DNA of 7,097 nt from Actinobacteria bacterium UBA3120 (GTDB lineage: Bacteria; Actinomycetota; Actinomycetes; S36-B12). The translations under genes and the position numbers were made by a program. The stretch covers positions 1 to 7,097 of the forward strand of contig DEZY01000027.1 of the NCBI GenBank assembly GCA_002365735.1, written 5' to 3'. This document shows, piece by piece, positions 6,412 through 7,097 of this stretch. Below the pieces are notes generated by a model. The model ran no database searches, was not told the origin of the DNA, and saw only the letters and a list, made by a program, of their open reading frames with translations. Position 1 is the first letter of the stretch, and each line of letters begins with the position of its first letter.

Positions 6412-6520
6412 CTGCCGCGGGCGCTGGGTAACTCACATAGGCGGGAAAGCTCGTAATAGTCAGCGGGCTAGGCACACTCGGTGGTCCAGTATTTCCCCAG
6501 CTCACTTCATGGTCAAAAAC

Positions 6521-6551
6521 TCAGGCTTTGTCCCCGGCCAGACGAGCCTCA
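6521..6551 (-). terminator. Hairpin before serS, best read as a minus-strand terminator
   Basis: AGGCTTTGTC (6523-6532) pairs with GACGAGCCT (6541-6549) with one bulged T and one G-U pair, around an 8-nt loop, and an outer T/A pair after a mismatch. On the + strand no T tract follows. On the - strand the stem runs into GTTTTTG (6515-6521 on + is CAAAAAC), the layout of an intrinsic terminator for leftward transcription. It could still stop + transcripts of the membrane-protein gene by a T-independent route. The rest of the 176-nt gap (6412-6587) shows no ORF, tRNA or T-box signature that I can support. Confidence 0.4.
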
Positions 6552-6574
6552 CATGGTGGCAGTTCCGTCAAAAG

Positions 6575-6580
6575 TAGAGT
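6575..6580 (+). promoter_or_regulatory. -10 box TAGAGT of a probable leaderless serS promoter
   Basis: TAGAGT fits TANNNT and ends 7 nt before GTG 6588, so transcription should begin at or one base before the start codon. No Shine-Dalgarno is present in the remaining space. The stretch shares CAAAAG upstream and TGCCC downstream with the promoter at 4670-4675. Confidence 0.6.
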
Positions 6581-6587
6581 AGTGCCC

Positions 6588-7097
6588 GTGATTGATCCCA
6601 ATATCTTGCGCACAAGCCCGGACCTGGTTCGTGAATCCCAGGAAAAACGCGGTGAGGATTCGGGTTTGGTGGACCAATGGCTTGCCGCTGACGTCGCAGC
6701 GCGTGAGGCGCAGCAAGCTTTTGATTTACTGCGCAATCAACAAAAGGTTCTGGGCAAAGAGATTGGCCCATTACAGGGTCAGCTCAAGAAAAACCCCACA
6801 CCAGAGTTAAGCGCTCAAGTGGATGTACTCATGGCAAAAGCGACCGACCTGGCTGTGCGGGTCAAGGCCACTGATGAAACCGCCTCTGCCCTCAATGAAA
6901 AACTGGTCGCAATCGCTGGCGCGCTGTCCAATCTCGTTGATCCACGCTCACCCGTGGGTGGCGAAGCGAAATTCACACTTTTGGAAACTGTGGGAACTCC
7001 CCGCGATTTTGCAGCCGAAGGATTCGCACCGAAGACCCACCTGGAAATCGGTGAGGCCCTCAAAGCAATTGATGTTGACCGTGGTGCAAAAGTTTCC
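6588..7097 (+). CDS. serS: Seryl-tRNA synthetase, N-terminal part (3' truncated by window end)
   Basis: The first 170 codons of a class II aminoacyl-tRNA synthetase that is normally about 420-430 residues. The enzyme charges tRNA-Ser (and tRNA-Sec where present) with serine in the cytosol. Read from GTG 6588 the protein begins MIDPNILRTSPDLVRESQ, the typical SerRS N-terminus. Residues ~30-108 are a charged, leucine/alanine-rich helical hairpin (the coiled-coil tRNA-binding arm), with a QLKKNPT turn near 65-71. LSNLVDPRSPVGG (113-125) corresponds to the family segment IPN...D..VP.G, and PKTHLEIGEALKAIDVDRGAKVS (148-170) leads into the catalytic core. The active-site motifs 2 and 3 lie beyond the window. 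A second in-frame GTG at 6582 is rejected: it would add two residues before the conserved MIDPN start and lies only 1 nt after the -10 box. It appears to have its own promoter, separate from the gene before it. Confidence 0.95.
   Translation, partial: MIDPNILRTSPDLVRESQEKRGEDSGLVDQWLAADVAAREAQQAFDLLRNQQKVLGKEIGPLQGQLKKNPTPELSAQVDVLMAKATDLAVRVKATDETASALNEKLVAIAGALSNLVDPRSPVGGEAKFTLLETVGTPRDFAAEGFAPKTHLEIGEALKAIDVDRGAKVS

Noticed and set aside
6405..6422. Hairpin CCGCG/CGCGG right at the end of the membrane-protein gene as a terminator
   Set aside because: Only 5 bp of stem with a 7-nt loop, overlapping the stop codon and with no T tract.
6412..6587. T-box or other riboswitch in the serS leader
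   Set aside because: No T-box sequence or specifier-like structure is visible, and the -10 box directly before GTG 6588 implies that the main serS transcript has almost no leader.

Overview
The window looks like a chromosomal segment of an actinobacterium. By eye the G+C is moderate, in the middle fifties and not the ~70% of streptomycetes, which would fit small-genome freshwater or marine lineages or some Microbacteriaceae; I cannot fix the genus. The pointers are a MoeA-like gene, an RCK potassium channel and a PIG3-type quinone oxidoreductase in a row, a multi-spanning GT-C-like membrane protein after them, a GTG-started serS, and two start codons placed directly behind -10 boxes, as in leaderless actinobacterial mRNAs. 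All genes are on the + strand and there is almost no empty DNA. I see no tRNA, rRNA, CRISPR array, insertion sequence or other mobile element.

Layout. Positions 1-155: the tail of a membrane protein with a proline-rich end. 190-1182: a complete PseB-type UDP-N-acetylglucosamine 4,6-dehydratase with a strong ribosome binding site. 1187-2422: a MoeA/gephyrin-family protein starting 4 nt after pseB, with the family's domains recognisable but several signature motifs altered. 2423-2552: a 130-nt gap with a GC-rich hairpin. 2553-3644: a two-helix K+ channel with a TTGYGD filter and a cytoplasmic RCK (TrkA-N/TrkA-C) module. 3647-4621: a zinc-free MDR-family NADPH:quinone oxidoreductase, 2 nt after the channel. 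4622-4683: a short gap with a dyad and a -10 box. 4684-6411: a 575-residue polytopic membrane protein, probably GT-C-like, with an extracytoplasmic C-terminal domain. 6412-6587: a 176-nt gap with a hairpin and a second -10 box. 6588-7097: the first 170 codons of seryl-tRNA synthetase, cut by the window end.

How the genes may work together. The left part (membrane-protein tail, pseB) looks like the end of a surface-glycan locus. The channel and the oxidoreductase are almost certainly translated from one message. A nucleotide-binding K+ channel paired with a quinone reductase recalls, by analogy only, the KefC/KefF pairing of Escherichia coli. The oxidoreductase followed by a large membrane protein resembles the Rv3777-Rv3779 neighbourhood of Mycobacterium tuberculosis as I remember it, which would place the membrane protein in cell-envelope glycan assembly. 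No single new system is proven here. The most promising leads are the channel/reductase pair, the divergent MoeA-like protein linked to pseB, and the membrane protein of unknown specificity.
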